From Aquificota bacterium (lineage in GTDB: Bacteria; Thermosulfidibacterota; Thermosulfidibacteria; Thermosulfidibacterales; B14-G1), in the NCBI GenBank assembly GCA_015486015.1, contig WFSL01000013.1, forward strand, positions 1-44,227: a stretch of 44,227 bases of DNA, written 5' to 3'. Below are positions 1 through 6,584 of the stretch, piece after piece. The notes under the pieces are model-generated. The model was not told the DNA's origin. It ran no database searches and saw only the letters and a list, made by a program, of their open reading frames with translations. Made by a program: the position numbers and the translations under genes. Position 1 is the stretch's first letter. Every line of letters starts with the position of its first letter.

Positions 1-285
1 GAATATCCCCCAACCTGGAAGGTTCGGCGGATTATAGAGCACCCCCTTCCTGGGGTCCAGTGGACTGGCCACTGCAATCCCCACCCCTTCTATCTTTATC
101 TCCTCAACCATAGCAGCCTTAAGGCACCTTTGAATGAAGGGCAGGAGCCTCTCTTCCAGTACATACTCTCTCCCTTTGGAGGCGTTGGTGGGCCACTCAT
201 CAATAAACCCGGCCCTTCCTTCCTCGTTCACCAGCCCCCCTTTGATGAGGGTGCCTCCTAAATCCACACCCACTGCCCACCTCAT
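1..285 (-). CDS. ROK-family sugar kinase / glucokinase (partial, N-terminal part)
   Basis: The first 95 residues are present and the rest runs off the window's left edge. The protein starts MRWAVGVDLGGTLIKGG, the phosphate-1 ATP-binding loop (DLGGT) of ROK/hexokinase-fold kinases. A later segment, GVGIAVASPLDPRKGVLYNPPNLPGW, has the spacing seen in ROK glucokinases (G-x-G-x-x-x-P...N.PNL.GW). It would phosphorylate a hexose such as glucose in the cytoplasm. The ATG overlaps the mtnA stop codon (ATGA), so it is translationally coupled as a downstream operon member. The ROK superfamily also contains repressors with an N-terminal helix-turn-helix; none is present here, which favours a kinase. 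The sugar specificity cannot be read from this fragment. Confidence 0.82.
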   Translation of the reverse strand, partial: MRWAVGVDLGGTLIKGGLVNEEGRAGFIDEWPTNASKGREYVLEERLLPFIQRCLKAAMVEEIKIEGVGIAVASPLDPRKGVLYNPPNLPGWGIF

Positions 286-1322
286 GGCTCCTCCCAGAGG
301 GGGGGTAGGGTTTCAGAGTAGATCGGCCTGGCTACCCCTTTCTCGGTGACAATGGCCGTCACCAGTTCGCTGGGCGTCACATCAAAGGCAGGATTGAGTG
401 CCTTGGTTCCCCTCGGGCATATCCGTGTGTCTCGGATGGTGGTGACCTCTTGTTCTGGGCGTTCCTCAATGGGGATATGCTCTCCGGAAGGGGTGGAGAG
501 GTCTATGGTTGAGGTGGGAGCTACCACGTAAAAAGGGACGCCGTGCCTTTCGGCCAGCACAGATAGGGCATAGGTCCCTATCTTATTGGCCACATCTCCA
601 TTGGCGGCAATCCTGTCTGCCCCCACTACCACAGCGTCCACCATCCCCTTAGCCATGAGGTACCCTCCCATATTGTCGGTGACCAACCTATAAGGTATGC
701 CTTCCTTCCAGAGCTCCCATGCGGTAAGCCTTGCCCCTTGGAGTAGGGGCCTCGTTTCGCTCACCAACGCCATTTTCAGCATGCCCCTATCGTATAGTGC
801 CCTGATTACCCCTAACGCTGTACCATAACCTCCAGTGGCCAGGGCCCCTGCGTTACAATGGGTAAGGACCGTGGCAGGGGAGGCAAACAGGCCTGCCCCC
901 AAGGCCCCCATCCTCTTGTTGGCATTCACGTCCTCCTCCCAAATCCTGATGGCCTCTGCCCTAAGGCGCATTTTGAGCTTTTGTCCGGGGAGGTGGGAAG
1001 TTAATGCCACATTTTCTATGCGGTCCAGTGCCCAAAATAGGTTCACCGCTGTGGGCCTGGTGGAGGCCAGCAGCTCCTTTGCCCCTTGGATAGTGTAAAG
1101 GAGGCCCTCTCTATCATCTTTTTGATAGTCCTTTATACTGAGGTAGAGTCCAATGGCTGCGGCAATGCCTATAGCGGGGGCGCCCCGCACCACCATCTCT
1201 CTGATGGCCCATGCCACATCTTGGGCTGTAGATGCTGGAAAAGTGACCTCTTCCCAAGGCAGCCTCCTTTGGTCAAGGAAGATGAGGATGTCGTTTTCGG
1301 TGAGGGTGAAGGGGGTAATCAC
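282..1322 (-). CDS. mtnA: S-methyl-5-thioribose-1-phosphate isomerase
   Basis: This 346-residue protein would convert 5-methylthioribose-1-phosphate to 5-methylthioribulose-1-phosphate in methionine salvage. Visible hallmarks are MVVRGAPAIGIAAAIG near residues 43-58, the catalytic cysteine in THCNAGALATGGYGTALG (Cys156), and the catalytic aspartate in VVVGADRIAANGDVANKIGT (Asp236). Length matches the family, and these residues separate it from the related eIF2B-type regulatory subunits. It starts with GTG inside a GTGA overlap with the upstream DUF167 gene and ends in an ATGA overlap with the ROK kinase gene. No other methionine-salvage gene is nearby, so the isomerase may feed a variant pathway or use another aldose-1-phosphate; that is inference. 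Confidence 0.93.
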   Translation of the reverse strand: MITPFTLTENDILIFLDQRRLPWEEVTFPASTAQDVAWAIREMVVRGAPAIGIAAAIGLYLSIKDYQKDDREGLLYTIQGAKELLASTRPTAVNLFWALDRIENVALTSHLPGQKLKMRLRAEAIRIWEEDVNANKRMGALGAGLFASPATVLTHCNAGALATGGYGTALGVIRALYDRGMLKMALVSETRPLLQGARLTAWELWKEGIPYRLVTDNMGGYLMAKGMVDAVVVGADRIAANGDVANKIGTYALSVLAERHGVPFYVVAPTSTIDLSTPSGEHIPIEERPEQEVTTIRDTRICPRGTKALNPAFDVTPSELVTAIVTEKGVARPIYSETLPPLWEEP

Positions 1323-1603
1323 AATAGAGCCTCCAGATCTTTGGGATTCAGGGATGGAATGAAGACCTCTTTTTCCCTCCCCTTGATTCCCCTGATGATC
1401 TCTATCTCTCCCTTTGGGACCTTAAGGGACTTGGAGAGTAATTCCACGAGCTCGGCATTGGCCCTTCCCTCTATAGGTGGGGACTTGAGCCTTATCCTTA
1501 GCCGCTCCCCTTTCACCCCTTGTATGCCAGGTCGGGAAGACCTGGGTACCACCCTCACTTTGAGCACCATGCCTCCCTTTTCCTCTCTGTACCAGGGCCC
1601 CAT
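1319..1603 (-). CDS. DUF167 (YggU-family) protein
   Basis: This is a 94-residue protein of the DUF167/YggU family, whose biochemical role is not established. The recognisable core is VRVVPRSSRPGI...RIRLKSPPIEGRANAELVELLSK, followed by the glycine/lysine turn RGIKGREK. These are the family's strongest motifs (V.P.a....G, PP..G.AN). It lies 8 bases downstream of yggT, the usual partner of yggU, and overlaps mtnA by four bases. The initiating ATG follows a purine-rich stretch. Family assignment is confident; function is unknown. Confidence 0.88.
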   Translation of the reverse strand: MGPWYREEKGGMVLKVRVVPRSSRPGIQGVKGERLRIRLKSPPIEGRANAELVELLSKSLKVPKGEIEIIRGIKGREKEVFIPSLNPKDLEALL

Positions 1604-1611
1604 AGTGGTTC

Positions 1612-1908
1612 TTAAGAGAGCTGGAAGGCCAGGCGGTATAGGAGGGGAACCACGAGGCTTTGTAGGAGGTACACGATGAAGATGGCTACCACTGGAGAGA
1701 AGTCTAAACCACCGATGGGAGGGATTACCCTTCTTATCGGTCTCAGGACAGGCTCGGTAAGGCGATTTATGGTTTGAACCACAGGGTGATAGGGGCTGGG
1801 GTTCACCCAGGAGATGATGGCCCCTATAATGATCACCCAGATGTAGATCCTAAGGGCCATATCTACGGTCTTGGCAAGTGCCATAATCACCTTGGTTAGC
1901 ACGGGCAT
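1612..1908 (-). CDS. yggT: YggT-family integral membrane protein
   Basis: This 98-residue inner-membrane protein has two hydrophobic segments, at roughly residues 20-36 (IYIWVIIIGAIISWV) and 68-90 (FSPVVAIFIVYLLQSLVVPLL). Between them lies the family motif NPSPYHPVVQTINRLTEPVLRPIRRVIPP. YggT proteins are linked to membrane or osmotic functions and, in some bacteria, to cell-division or photosystem factors, but the molecular role is open. The gene sits between the UDP-glucose dehydrogenase gene, one base away from its start side, and DUF167, in the common yggT-yggU order. Confidence 0.9.
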   Translation of the reverse strand: MPVLTKVIMALAKTVDMALRIYIWVIIIGAIISWVNPSPYHPVVQTINRLTEPVLRPIRRVIPPIGGLDFSPVVAIFIVYLLQSLVVPLLYRLAFQLS

Positions 1909-1909
1909 C

Positions 1910-3217
1910 TTATCTCCTTCCCATACCCCAATATCTGAACCCTATCTCTTTAGCCTTTTGGGGTTCATACACGTTCCTCAGGTCCACTAAGGCATCTCCA
2001 TCCATGGCAGCTTTCAGCTTGTTCATATCCAGGTTTCTAAACTGGTTCCATTCGGTGGCTACCACCACCACCTGAACCCCTTGAGCTGCATGATAGGAGT
2101 CTTTGCAATAGGTGCATTTGTCCCCTAAGACGGAGCGGGCGTTTTTCATGGCTGCTGGATCGAAAGTTCTTAATATGCATCCGTTCTCTAAGAGGCGCTT
2201 GGCTATGTAAAGCGCAGGAGACTCTCGAATGTCATCTGTATTTGGTTTGAAGGAAAGGCCTAAAAGTGCTACCTTAGTTCCCTCGAGTTTGCCACCGGCG
2301 GCGATGCGTATCTTCTCTACTGCCCGGTCCATCTGAGCCTGGTTTGCCTGAATGGTGGCGTTGAGGAGCCGGAACTCATACCCTACCTCTTGGGCCATCT
2401 TCAGCAAGGCAAGGGTGTCTTTTGGAAAACACGAACCTCCAAAACCTGGTCCAGGGTGGAGGAACTTGGGGCCTATCCTACCATCCAGCCCCATCCCCTT
2501 GGCCACTACATGCACATCGGCCCCCAAAGAATCACAGATGTTGGCTATCTCATTAATAAACGAGATCTTCATGGCCAGGAAGGAGTTAGAGGCGTATTTT
2601 ATAAGCTCCGAGGTCCTCAGGTCGGTGAAGACAAAAGGGGTTTCTCTAAGATACAGGGGTCTGTAAAGGTCTCTGAGTATGGCTCTGGCCACATCGCTCT
2701 CGGTGCCTATTACTACCCTGTCTGGGTGCATAAAATCGTATACGGCCGATCCTTCCCTTAGGAACTCGGGATTGGATGCTACATCGAATTGGGTATTATT
2801 GTTTTTGTTGTTGTTTATAATCTCTTTTATCCTGAGACTTGTGCCCACGGGCACTGTACTCTTTGTGACAATCAGCTTATAATCATTCAATCCTTTTGCC
2901 ACCTCTTTTGCCACTTCTTCTACATAAGAGAGGTCTGCAGATCCGTCTCCCCTGGGCGGTGTGCCCACTGCAATAAAGATTACAAGGGAGTCGCGAATAG
3001 CCTGACCTATCTCATTGCTGAATGCCAGCCTCCCCTCTTTAAGGTTCTTTCCCACCAGTTCCCCGAGCCCAGGCTCGTAGAAGGGTATCTCTCCATTTTT
3101 GAGCATCTCTACCTTCTCAGGCACCTTGTCCACACAGATGACCTCATTTCCAAACTCTGCAAAGCCTGCAGCGGTTACCACTCCCACGTAGCCTGCCCCT
3201 ATGATGGCTACCCTCAT
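1910..3217 (-). CDS. ugd: UDP-glucose 6-dehydrogenase family protein
   Basis: This 435-residue NAD-dependent nucleotide-sugar dehydrogenase would oxidise UDP-glucose to UDP-glucuronate for surface polysaccharide synthesis. The N-terminal Rossmann fold begins MRVAIIGAGYVGVVTAAGFAE. The central domain has SNPEFLREGSAVYDFMHPDRVV, and the catalytic cysteine is in HPGPGFGGSCFPKDTLAL. The C-terminal domain has GLSFKPNTDDIRESPAL. All are hallmark motifs and the length is normal. UDP-N-acetyl-mannosamine or UDP-GlcNAc dehydrogenases share this architecture, but the spacing and PGFGGSCFPKD motif favour the UDP-glucose type. Its ATG overlaps the stop of the NlpD-like gene by one base (TAATG). Confidence 0.92.
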   Translation of the reverse strand: MRVAIIGAGYVGVVTAAGFAEFGNEVICVDKVPEKVEMLKNGEIPFYEPGLGELVGKNLKEGRLAFSNEIGQAIRDSLVIFIAVGTPPRGDGSADLSYVEEVAKEVAKGLNDYKLIVTKSTVPVGTSLRIKEIINNNKNNNTQFDVASNPEFLREGSAVYDFMHPDRVVIGTESDVARAILRDLYRPLYLRETPFVFTDLRTSELIKYASNSFLAMKISFINEIANICDSLGADVHVVAKGMGLDGRIGPKFLHPGPGFGGSCFPKDTLALLKMAQEVGYEFRLLNATIQANQAQMDRAVEKIRIAAGGKLEGTKVALLGLSFKPNTDDIRESPALYIAKRLLENGCILRTFDPAAMKNARSVLGDKCTYCKDSYHAAQGVQVVVVATEWNQFRNLDMNKLKAAMDGDALVDLRNVYEPQKAKEIGFRYWGMGRR

Positions 3218-4077
3218 TATTTCCCCCTTCTTTCCCTCACTAATTTTCGGACGGGCAAGGGTCTCCCCTTCTTTCGGATCTCGAAGTGGAGGACGGTGTC
3301 GTCCACTGCCTCGCCCAGCACGTCCCCTCTCTTCACATCTTCTCCTTCTCCTACCAACCAGTATATCCCTTTTCCAGCATAGACAGTCTCATATCCCCCA
3401 GGGTGCTCCAGAATAAGAACAGAACCCAGGCCCCGCATATCTAAGGAGGAGTAAACCACTCTACCTGGAGATGAAGGCAAGACCTCTTCCCCCTTTGATA
3501 GGGTGTAATTCATGCCCATGTTCATGCCTTTGGTGATCTTCTCTGCTTTGATCACAGGAGGTGTGAAGGTCCTTGGTATTGAGTGGGTCGATCTTTTGGG
3601 CAACCGGGTACGGTATGCCACCCTCTTTCTCACTCTCAGGGGAATTTTGATGTACTGTCCCCTGTAAATGGTATAAGGGGACTTCAACTTGTTCATCCTT
3701 GCCAGAGTCCTCCATCTTATCCGATATCGCTTGGCAATCCGGTTGAGTGTATCGCCCCTTCGTACCCTATACAGGCGGTAAGCCCCATAAGACAAGGGGA
3801 TCTTGAGGTGCTGCCCCTTGTAGATAATATAAGGCGGGTGTAGGCCGTTAACGATAGCGATCCGCTTCAGTGAGGAATGATACTTCCTTGCAACACTGTA
3901 AAGGGAATCACCCCGCCTCACCCTATAAACGAGATATCTGCCACTTGCATAGAGAGAGGAGGGAAAGAGGCAGATAAGCAAGACCATTATGCATCTCTTT
4001 ATGTATGCCTTTTTACAAGATCTACCCAAGCAACCCCCTTCAATCTTTCGATTTGAGCCATTCAAAAAACCGCTCAA
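3217..4077 (-). CDS. NlpD-like protein: two LysM domains plus a degenerate LytM/M23 domain
   Basis: This 286-residue envelope protein has a basic N-terminus, a hydrophobic export segment (residues 30-43), two LysM repeats (about 47-93 and 102-146, each with YRVRRGDSL/T... and a Y.G Q..KIP end) and a C-terminal LytM/M23 fold (about 183-275). The M23 zinc ligands are mostly lost: the usual H-x-G-x-D is N186-M-G-M-N190, the Y-A-H is YAG (Gly235), and H-L-H is VLH (262-264). Such degenerate LytM proteins (NlpD, EnvC) bind peptidoglycan and activate amidases rather than cutting it. The surE-pcm-...-this order matches the enterobacterial surE-pcm-nlpD block. The start is TTG in a TTGA overlap; Met31 (3987) is a weaker alternative. 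Confidence 0.82.
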   Translation of the reverse strand: MSGFLNGSNRKIEGGCLGRSCKKAYIKRCIMVLLICLFPSSLYASGRYLVYRVRRGDSLYSVARKYHSSLKRIAIVNGLHPPYIIYKGQHLKIPLSYGAYRLYRVRRGDTLNRIAKRYRIRWRTLARMNKLKSPYTIYRGQYIKIPLRVRKRVAYRTRLPKRSTHSIPRTFTPPVIKAEKITKGMNMGMNYTLSKGEEVLPSSPGRVVYSSLDMRGLGSVLILEHPGGYETVYAGKGIYWLVGEGEDVKRGDVLGEAVDDTVLHFEIRKKGRPLPVRKLVRERRGK

Positions 4078-4523
4078 GTCATCCCTTTAATGGCCTTAAG
4101 GATCTCTTCTACCGATGACATCCTCACCACGCCTGGTATGTGCCATGTCTCCAGACCCAGTACCGTTTTTCCTGTCTTCAATGCAAGGGCTATCTCCGAG
4201 AGGGTACCGTATTCCCCCCCAACGGCCACTAATATCCTGGATGAATTGACAATAATGGAGTTTCTTGCATGACCTATGCCAGTGGCTATTGCAATGGTTA
4301 CATAGGGATTTGCATAGGATGGGGAGGACTGGGGGATAATGCCTATTACTATGCCCCCCTCTTCAAAAGCCCCCTTGGAGGCAGCCTCCATTACCCCTGT
4401 GAGCCCCCCACAAATGATGGGGTATCCCATTTGGGCTAATCCTTTCCCCAAGTTGTATGCCCTTTCGTATTCCTGCTCAGTACAGGTAGATGCCCCAATG
4501 ATGCCCACTGCATCCCTTGCCAT
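4074..4523 (-). CDS. SLOG-superfamily protein (TIGR00725 / LOG-like Rossmann fold)
   Basis: This 149-residue cytoplasmic protein is related to lysine-decarboxylase-like (LOG) and DprA Rossmann proteins. Diagnostic segments are VGIIGAST at the N-terminus, GYPIICGGLTGVMEAASKGA (nucleotide-binding loop), GHARNSIIV, and VAVGGEYGTLSEIALALKTGK (the GG.GT..E motif). Its substrate is not known; SLOG proteins bind nucleotides or nucleotide-derived ligands. True LOG enzymes carry PGGxGTxxE, and here the Pro is Val (AVGGEYGTLSE), so cytokinin-riboside-type activity should not be assumed. The gene lies between a tRNA-Pro gene and the NlpD-like gene. Confidence 0.85.
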   Translation of the reverse strand: MARDAVGIIGASTCTEQEYERAYNLGKGLAQMGYPIICGGLTGVMEAASKGAFEEGGIVIGIIPQSSPSYANPYVTIAIATGIGHARNSIIVNSSRILVAVGGEYGTLSEIALALKTGKTVLGLETWHIPGVVRMSSVEEILKAIKGMT

Positions 4524-4538
4524 ATGCTCTCCAATAGA

Positions 4539-4615
4539 TGGTCGGGGCGAGCCGATTCGAACGGCCGACTCCCAGCTCCCGAAGCTGGTGCGCTACCAGA
4601 CTGCGCCACGCCCCG
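4539..4615 (-). tRNA. tRNA-Pro (anticodon CGG)
   Basis: A 77-base tRNA reads 5' to 3' on the minus strand. The acceptor stem pairs CGGGGCG with CGCCCCG, then discriminator A and an encoded CCA (4541-4539). The anticodon stem is CCAGC/GCTGG with loop TTCGGGA, so the anticodon is CGG. The T-loop reads GTTCGAATC. It is wedged between pcm (stop codon 4 bases upstream of the tRNA 5' end) and the SLOG gene start 15 bases downstream, so it must be cut from a transcript shared with protein genes or have a promoter inside pcm. Confidence 0.97.
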
Positions 4616-4619
4616 ACTG

Positions 4620-5291
4620 TCATTCTTCTTTCCAACCGTATTTACCGCAAAGTCTCACAAAAACACAACCACCCAAGGGTTCGGTAGAGTATTCTCCCTC
4701 TTGATCGAGCTTCGCAATCCTCAGGAGCTCCTGGGAGTAAGCGCCCCCCACAGGAATCACCAGTCTCCCTCCTACCTTCAGTTGATCAATGAGGGGAGGA
4801 GGAATAGATGGGGATGCAGCCGTTACAATGATCCCATCGTAGGGACAGAACTCGGGCCATCCTAAGGTGCCATCTCCCACCTTTATCTTTACGTTATTAT
4901 ACCCTAACCTCCTTAGGGTTTCTCTGGCCCTCTCAGCCAGGATGGGTAGGCGTTCCACCGAGTAAACCTTTGCCGCTATTTCTGCCAGTATAGCGGCCTG
5001 GTAGCCGGACCCTGTACCTATCTCCAGCACGTTGGATTCACTATCAAGCTCTAACGCCTCTGTCATGAGGGCAACTATATAAGGCTGGGAAATGGTTTGT
5101 CCTTCGCCAATGGAGAGGGGATAATCGGCATAGGCCTCATCTTGCAGATGGGGGGGAACAAAAAGGTGACGGGGTATTTTGGCCATAGCATCCAGAACTT
5201 TGGTATCCCTGATCCCTCTCCTGGAAAGGAGGCGTATCATCTCCTCTCTGGCCTCTTGGAATTCCTGCTTCTTCCTGGGCCAAAGGGCCAT
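4620..5291 (-). CDS. pcm: Protein-L-isoaspartate O-methyltransferase
   Basis: This 223-residue SAM-dependent enzyme methylates L-isoaspartyl residues in aged proteins so they can return to normal aspartyl linkage. Motifs seen: PRHLFVP, AYADYPLSIGEGQTISQPYIVALM (the PCMT signature around residues 52-75), SAM motif I VLEIGTGSGYQAAILAE, the acidic post-I region VYSVERLP, and YDGIIVTAA (motif II). Length fits the family. It follows surE by 84 bases, as in many bacteria, and precedes tRNA-Pro(CGG) by only 4 bases. The ATG at 5291 gives a normal N-terminus. Confidence 0.95.
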   Translation of the reverse strand: MALWPRKKQEFQEAREEMIRLLSRRGIRDTKVLDAMAKIPRHLFVPPHLQDEAYADYPLSIGEGQTISQPYIVALMTEALELDSESNVLEIGTGSGYQAAILAEIAAKVYSVERLPILAERARETLRRLGYNNVKIKVGDGTLGWPEFCPYDGIIVTAASPSIPPPLIDQLKVGGRLVIPVGGAYSQELLRIAKLDQEGEYSTEPLGGCVFVRLCGKYGWKEE

Positions 5292-5375
5292 ATTCCACCT
5301 TTAAGATCCTAATCCGGGTAGTTTTACTACCCTGTTCCGTCGAGGCTCCACCCCAAGTCCATCTCATTTGGCCTT

Positions 5376-6146
5376 CTACGGATCCCTTTCAAGGGGCGCC
5401 TTATTGACCCCTTTTCTAAAGGAATCTAATGCCTTATGGTCAGTTAGATCAAGGTGAATAGGGGTTATCGAGATAAAGCCCTTTCCCACAGCGCCAATGT
5501 CCGTGTCATCGTCATTTTCTACATCCTTTAAGGGGATACCCCCTATCCAATAATATCTCCTTCCCCTGGGGTCTACCAATTCCTCGATGGAGTCGCTGTA
5601 AACTCTTTTGCCCTGCCTGGTCCAAGCCACCCCTTTGATATCCTCGTACCTCTCTGCATCGGGGACGTTCACATTGAGAAAGGTGTCTGGTGGTAGTGGA
5701 GTGGTTTGGATCCATTTTACAAGCTTCACGATGAATCTGGCAGCGTTTTCGTAGTTCCTGTATCGTCCTACCAGTAGGGATACAGCGATGGATGGGATAC
5801 CCAGAATGGTGCCCTCCATAGCAGCAGATACTGTTCCAGAGTATGTTACATCGTCCCCCATGTTTCCCCCCTGATTGATGCCCGAGACCACTATGGAGGG
5901 GCGCTCCTTAAGGAGCTTGTTTACCCCTAAGATCACACAGTCTGTTGGGGTACCGTCTACGGCAAAGACCTTCTCACTTATCTGTTCCACCCTTAATGGT
6001 CTGTGCAAGGTAACCGCGTGACTCACAGCGCTCTTTTCACGATCTGGGGCCACAACGTAGACTTCGGCTATGGGCGATAGCGCCTCCTTCAAGGTCAAAA
6101 GGCCTTGGGCATAGACCCCATCATCGTTAGAAAGCAAAATGATCAA
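5376..6146 (-). CDS. surE: 5'/3'-nucleotidase SurE
   Basis: This 256-residue metal-dependent phosphatase dephosphorylates nucleoside 5'- and 3'-monophosphates. The metal site is in the N-terminal [13 protein letters not shown]; other family blocks are [21 protein letters not shown], and [28 protein letters not shown] place the start at TTG 6146, preceded by GGAGG at 6158-6154, because the protein then begins [10 protein letters not shown] like its relatives. A longer frame from 6230 would run through tRNA-Pro(GGG) and is unlikely. It heads the surE-pcm pair downstream of two tRNA genes. Confidence 0.93.
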   Translation of the reverse strand: MIILLSNDDGVYAQGLLTLKEALSPIAEVYVVAPDREKSAVSHAVTLHRPLRVEQISEKVFAVDGTPTDCVILGVNKLLKERPSIVVSGINQGGNMGDDVTYSGTVSAAMEGTILGIPSIAVSLLVGRYRNYENAARFIVKLVKWIQTTPLPPDTFLNVNVPDAERYEDIKGVAWTRQGKRVYSDSIEELVDPRGRRYYWIGGIPLKDVENDDDTDIGAVGKGFISITPIHLDLTDHKALDSFRKGVNKAPLERDP

Positions 6147-6185
6147 TCTTCGCCCTCCGGTGGGCTGTTTGAGAAGAGATCTCTC

Positions 6186-6262
6186 TGGTCGGGGCGAGCC
6201 GATTTGAACGGCCGACCACTGACCCCCCATGCCAGTGCGCTACCAGACTGCGCCACGCCCCG
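6186..6262 (-). tRNA. tRNA-Pro (anticodon GGG)
   Basis: A 77-base tRNA with the same acceptor, D and T arms as the CGG tRNA-Pro at 4539-4615. The anticodon arm differs: stem CTGGC/GTCAG, loop ATGGGGG, anticodon GGG. CCA is encoded at 6188-6186. It begins 4 bases after tRNA-Leu(GAG) and ends 27 bases before the SurE ribosome-binding site, so it probably shares a transcript with both. Confidence 0.97.
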
Positions 6263-6266
6263 ATCC

Positions 6267-6353
6267 TGGTGCCGAAGGCGGGACTCGAACCCGCACGGGC
6301 TAATGCCCACTACCCCCTCAAGATAGCGCGTCTACCAGTTCCGCCACTTCGGC
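6267..6353 (-). tRNA. tRNA-Leu (anticodon GAG)
   Basis: An 87-base class II tRNA. Acceptor GCCGAAG pairs with CTTCGGC, followed by A and an encoded CCA (6269-6267). The anticodon stem CTATC/GGTAG encloses loop TTGAGGG, giving anticodon GAG, and there is a long variable arm as expected for leucine. It is the first gene of the minus-strand group and lies just downstream of a sigma70-like promoter at 6392-6364. Confidence 0.96.
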
Positions 6354-6355
6354 AC

Positions 6356-6380
6356 GCCAATGGAATTTAGCCCCATTGGC
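6356..6380. repeat. 8-bp inverted repeat over the tRNA-Leu promoter -10
   Basis: GCCAATGG (6356-6363) and CCATTGGC (6373-6380) are perfect inverted copies separated by 9 bases, and that spacer contains the minus-strand -10 element. It could be an operator for a dimeric regulator or a small hairpin in the pre-tRNA leader. The sequence alone does not decide. Confidence 0.5.
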
Positions 6381-6392
6381 TCTCATTGTCAA
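6364..6392 (-). promoter_or_regulatory. Promoter for the tRNA-Leu / tRNA-Pro / surE group
   Basis: On the minus strand, a perfect -35 TTGACA (6392-6387) is followed after 17 bases by TAAATT (6369-6364), a 4-of-6 match to the -10 consensus. The expected start point falls a few bases before the mature tRNA-Leu 5' end. It diverges from the trp promoter at 6419-6447. Confidence 0.6.
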
Positions 6393-6418
6393 GCTGGCGT
6401 TTCTTGTAATGATGGCGC

Positions 6419-6447
6419 TTGACGCCCTTACATCTCCATGCTATAAA
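6419..6447 (+). promoter_or_regulatory. trp operon promoter
   Basis: TTGACG (6419-6424), a 17-base spacer and TATAAA (6442-6447) each match sigma70 consensus at 5 of 6 positions. The predicted transcript start, near 6454, leaves about 14 bases before the leader-peptide start at 6468. A short GGCG/CGCC inverted repeat (6414-6417, 6423-6426) surrounds the -35; no TrpR-like operator was recognised with confidence. Confidence 0.75.
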
Positions 6448-6467
6448 TTTCTATGATGAGAGAGAAG

Positions 6468-6521
6468 ATGATATCGATTGTATGTTGGTGGTGGCACTTG
6501 GGGGTGCCACCAGCCCCATAG
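6468..6521 (+). CDS. trpL: trp operon leader peptide (TrpL)
   Basis: A 17-codon reading frame encodes MISIVCWWWHLGVPPAP and stops with TAG at 6519-6521. The three consecutive TGG codons (6486-6494) lie at the 5' edge of a hairpin that precedes a strong intrinsic terminator, exactly the arrangement of ribosome-mediated trp attenuation. The purine-rich AGAGAGAAG before ATG 6468 can serve as a weak ribosome site. In-frame ATGs at 6453 and 6456 are possible, but the promoter's likely start point is at about 6454, which favours 6468. Confidence 0.88.
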   Translation: MISIVCWWWHLGVPPAP

Positions 6522-6576
6522 TATTTGATCTTTCAGGGGCCATGGGTGGCACCTAAACACCCATGGCCTTTTTGTT
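6489..6576 (+). promoter_or_regulatory. trp attenuator (mutually exclusive RNA hairpins)
   Basis: Region 1 (6489-6497) pairs perfectly over 9 bp with region 2 (6504-6512), loop of 6; region 1 contains the last two Trp codons. Region 2 (6503-6511, GGTGCCACC) can instead pair perfectly over 9 bp with region 3 (6545-6553, GGTGGCACC). Region 3 also supplies the 5' arm of the terminator (6538-6548 with 6558-6568). A ribosome stalled at the Trp codons would mask region 1, free region 2 and prevent termination. A ribosome finishing at the stop codon would cover region 2 and allow it. All pairings were checked base by base. Confidence 0.9.
6538..6576 (+). terminator. Intrinsic terminator of the trp attenuator (3:4 hairpin)
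   Basis: GGCCATGGGTG (6538-6548) and CACCCATGGCC (6558-6568) form a perfect 11-bp stem with a 9-base loop, followed by TTTTTGTT. It lies inside the trp leader, upstream of trpE, and overlaps the antiterminator arm. Confidence 0.92.
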
Positions 6577-6584
6577 ATCATGGG

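Noticed and set aside
1086-1679. A 197-codon plus-strand open frame opposite mtnA and DUF167.
   Set aside because: No recognisable domain, no ribosome site, and both minus-strand genes under it have clear family motifs; it is an antisense shadow.
6147-6230. A longer SurE reaching 6230.
   Set aside because: The extension translates tRNA-Pro(GGG) sequence; the family starts near [10 protein letters not shown].
6538-6568. T-box riboswitch: GGGTGGCACC in the trp leader resembles the T-box AGGGTGGNACC sequence.
   Set aside because: The leader from promoter to terminator is only about 120 bases, with no room for Stem I and a specifier loop. The motif is fully explained by the 2:3 pairing and the leader peptide has three Trp codons.
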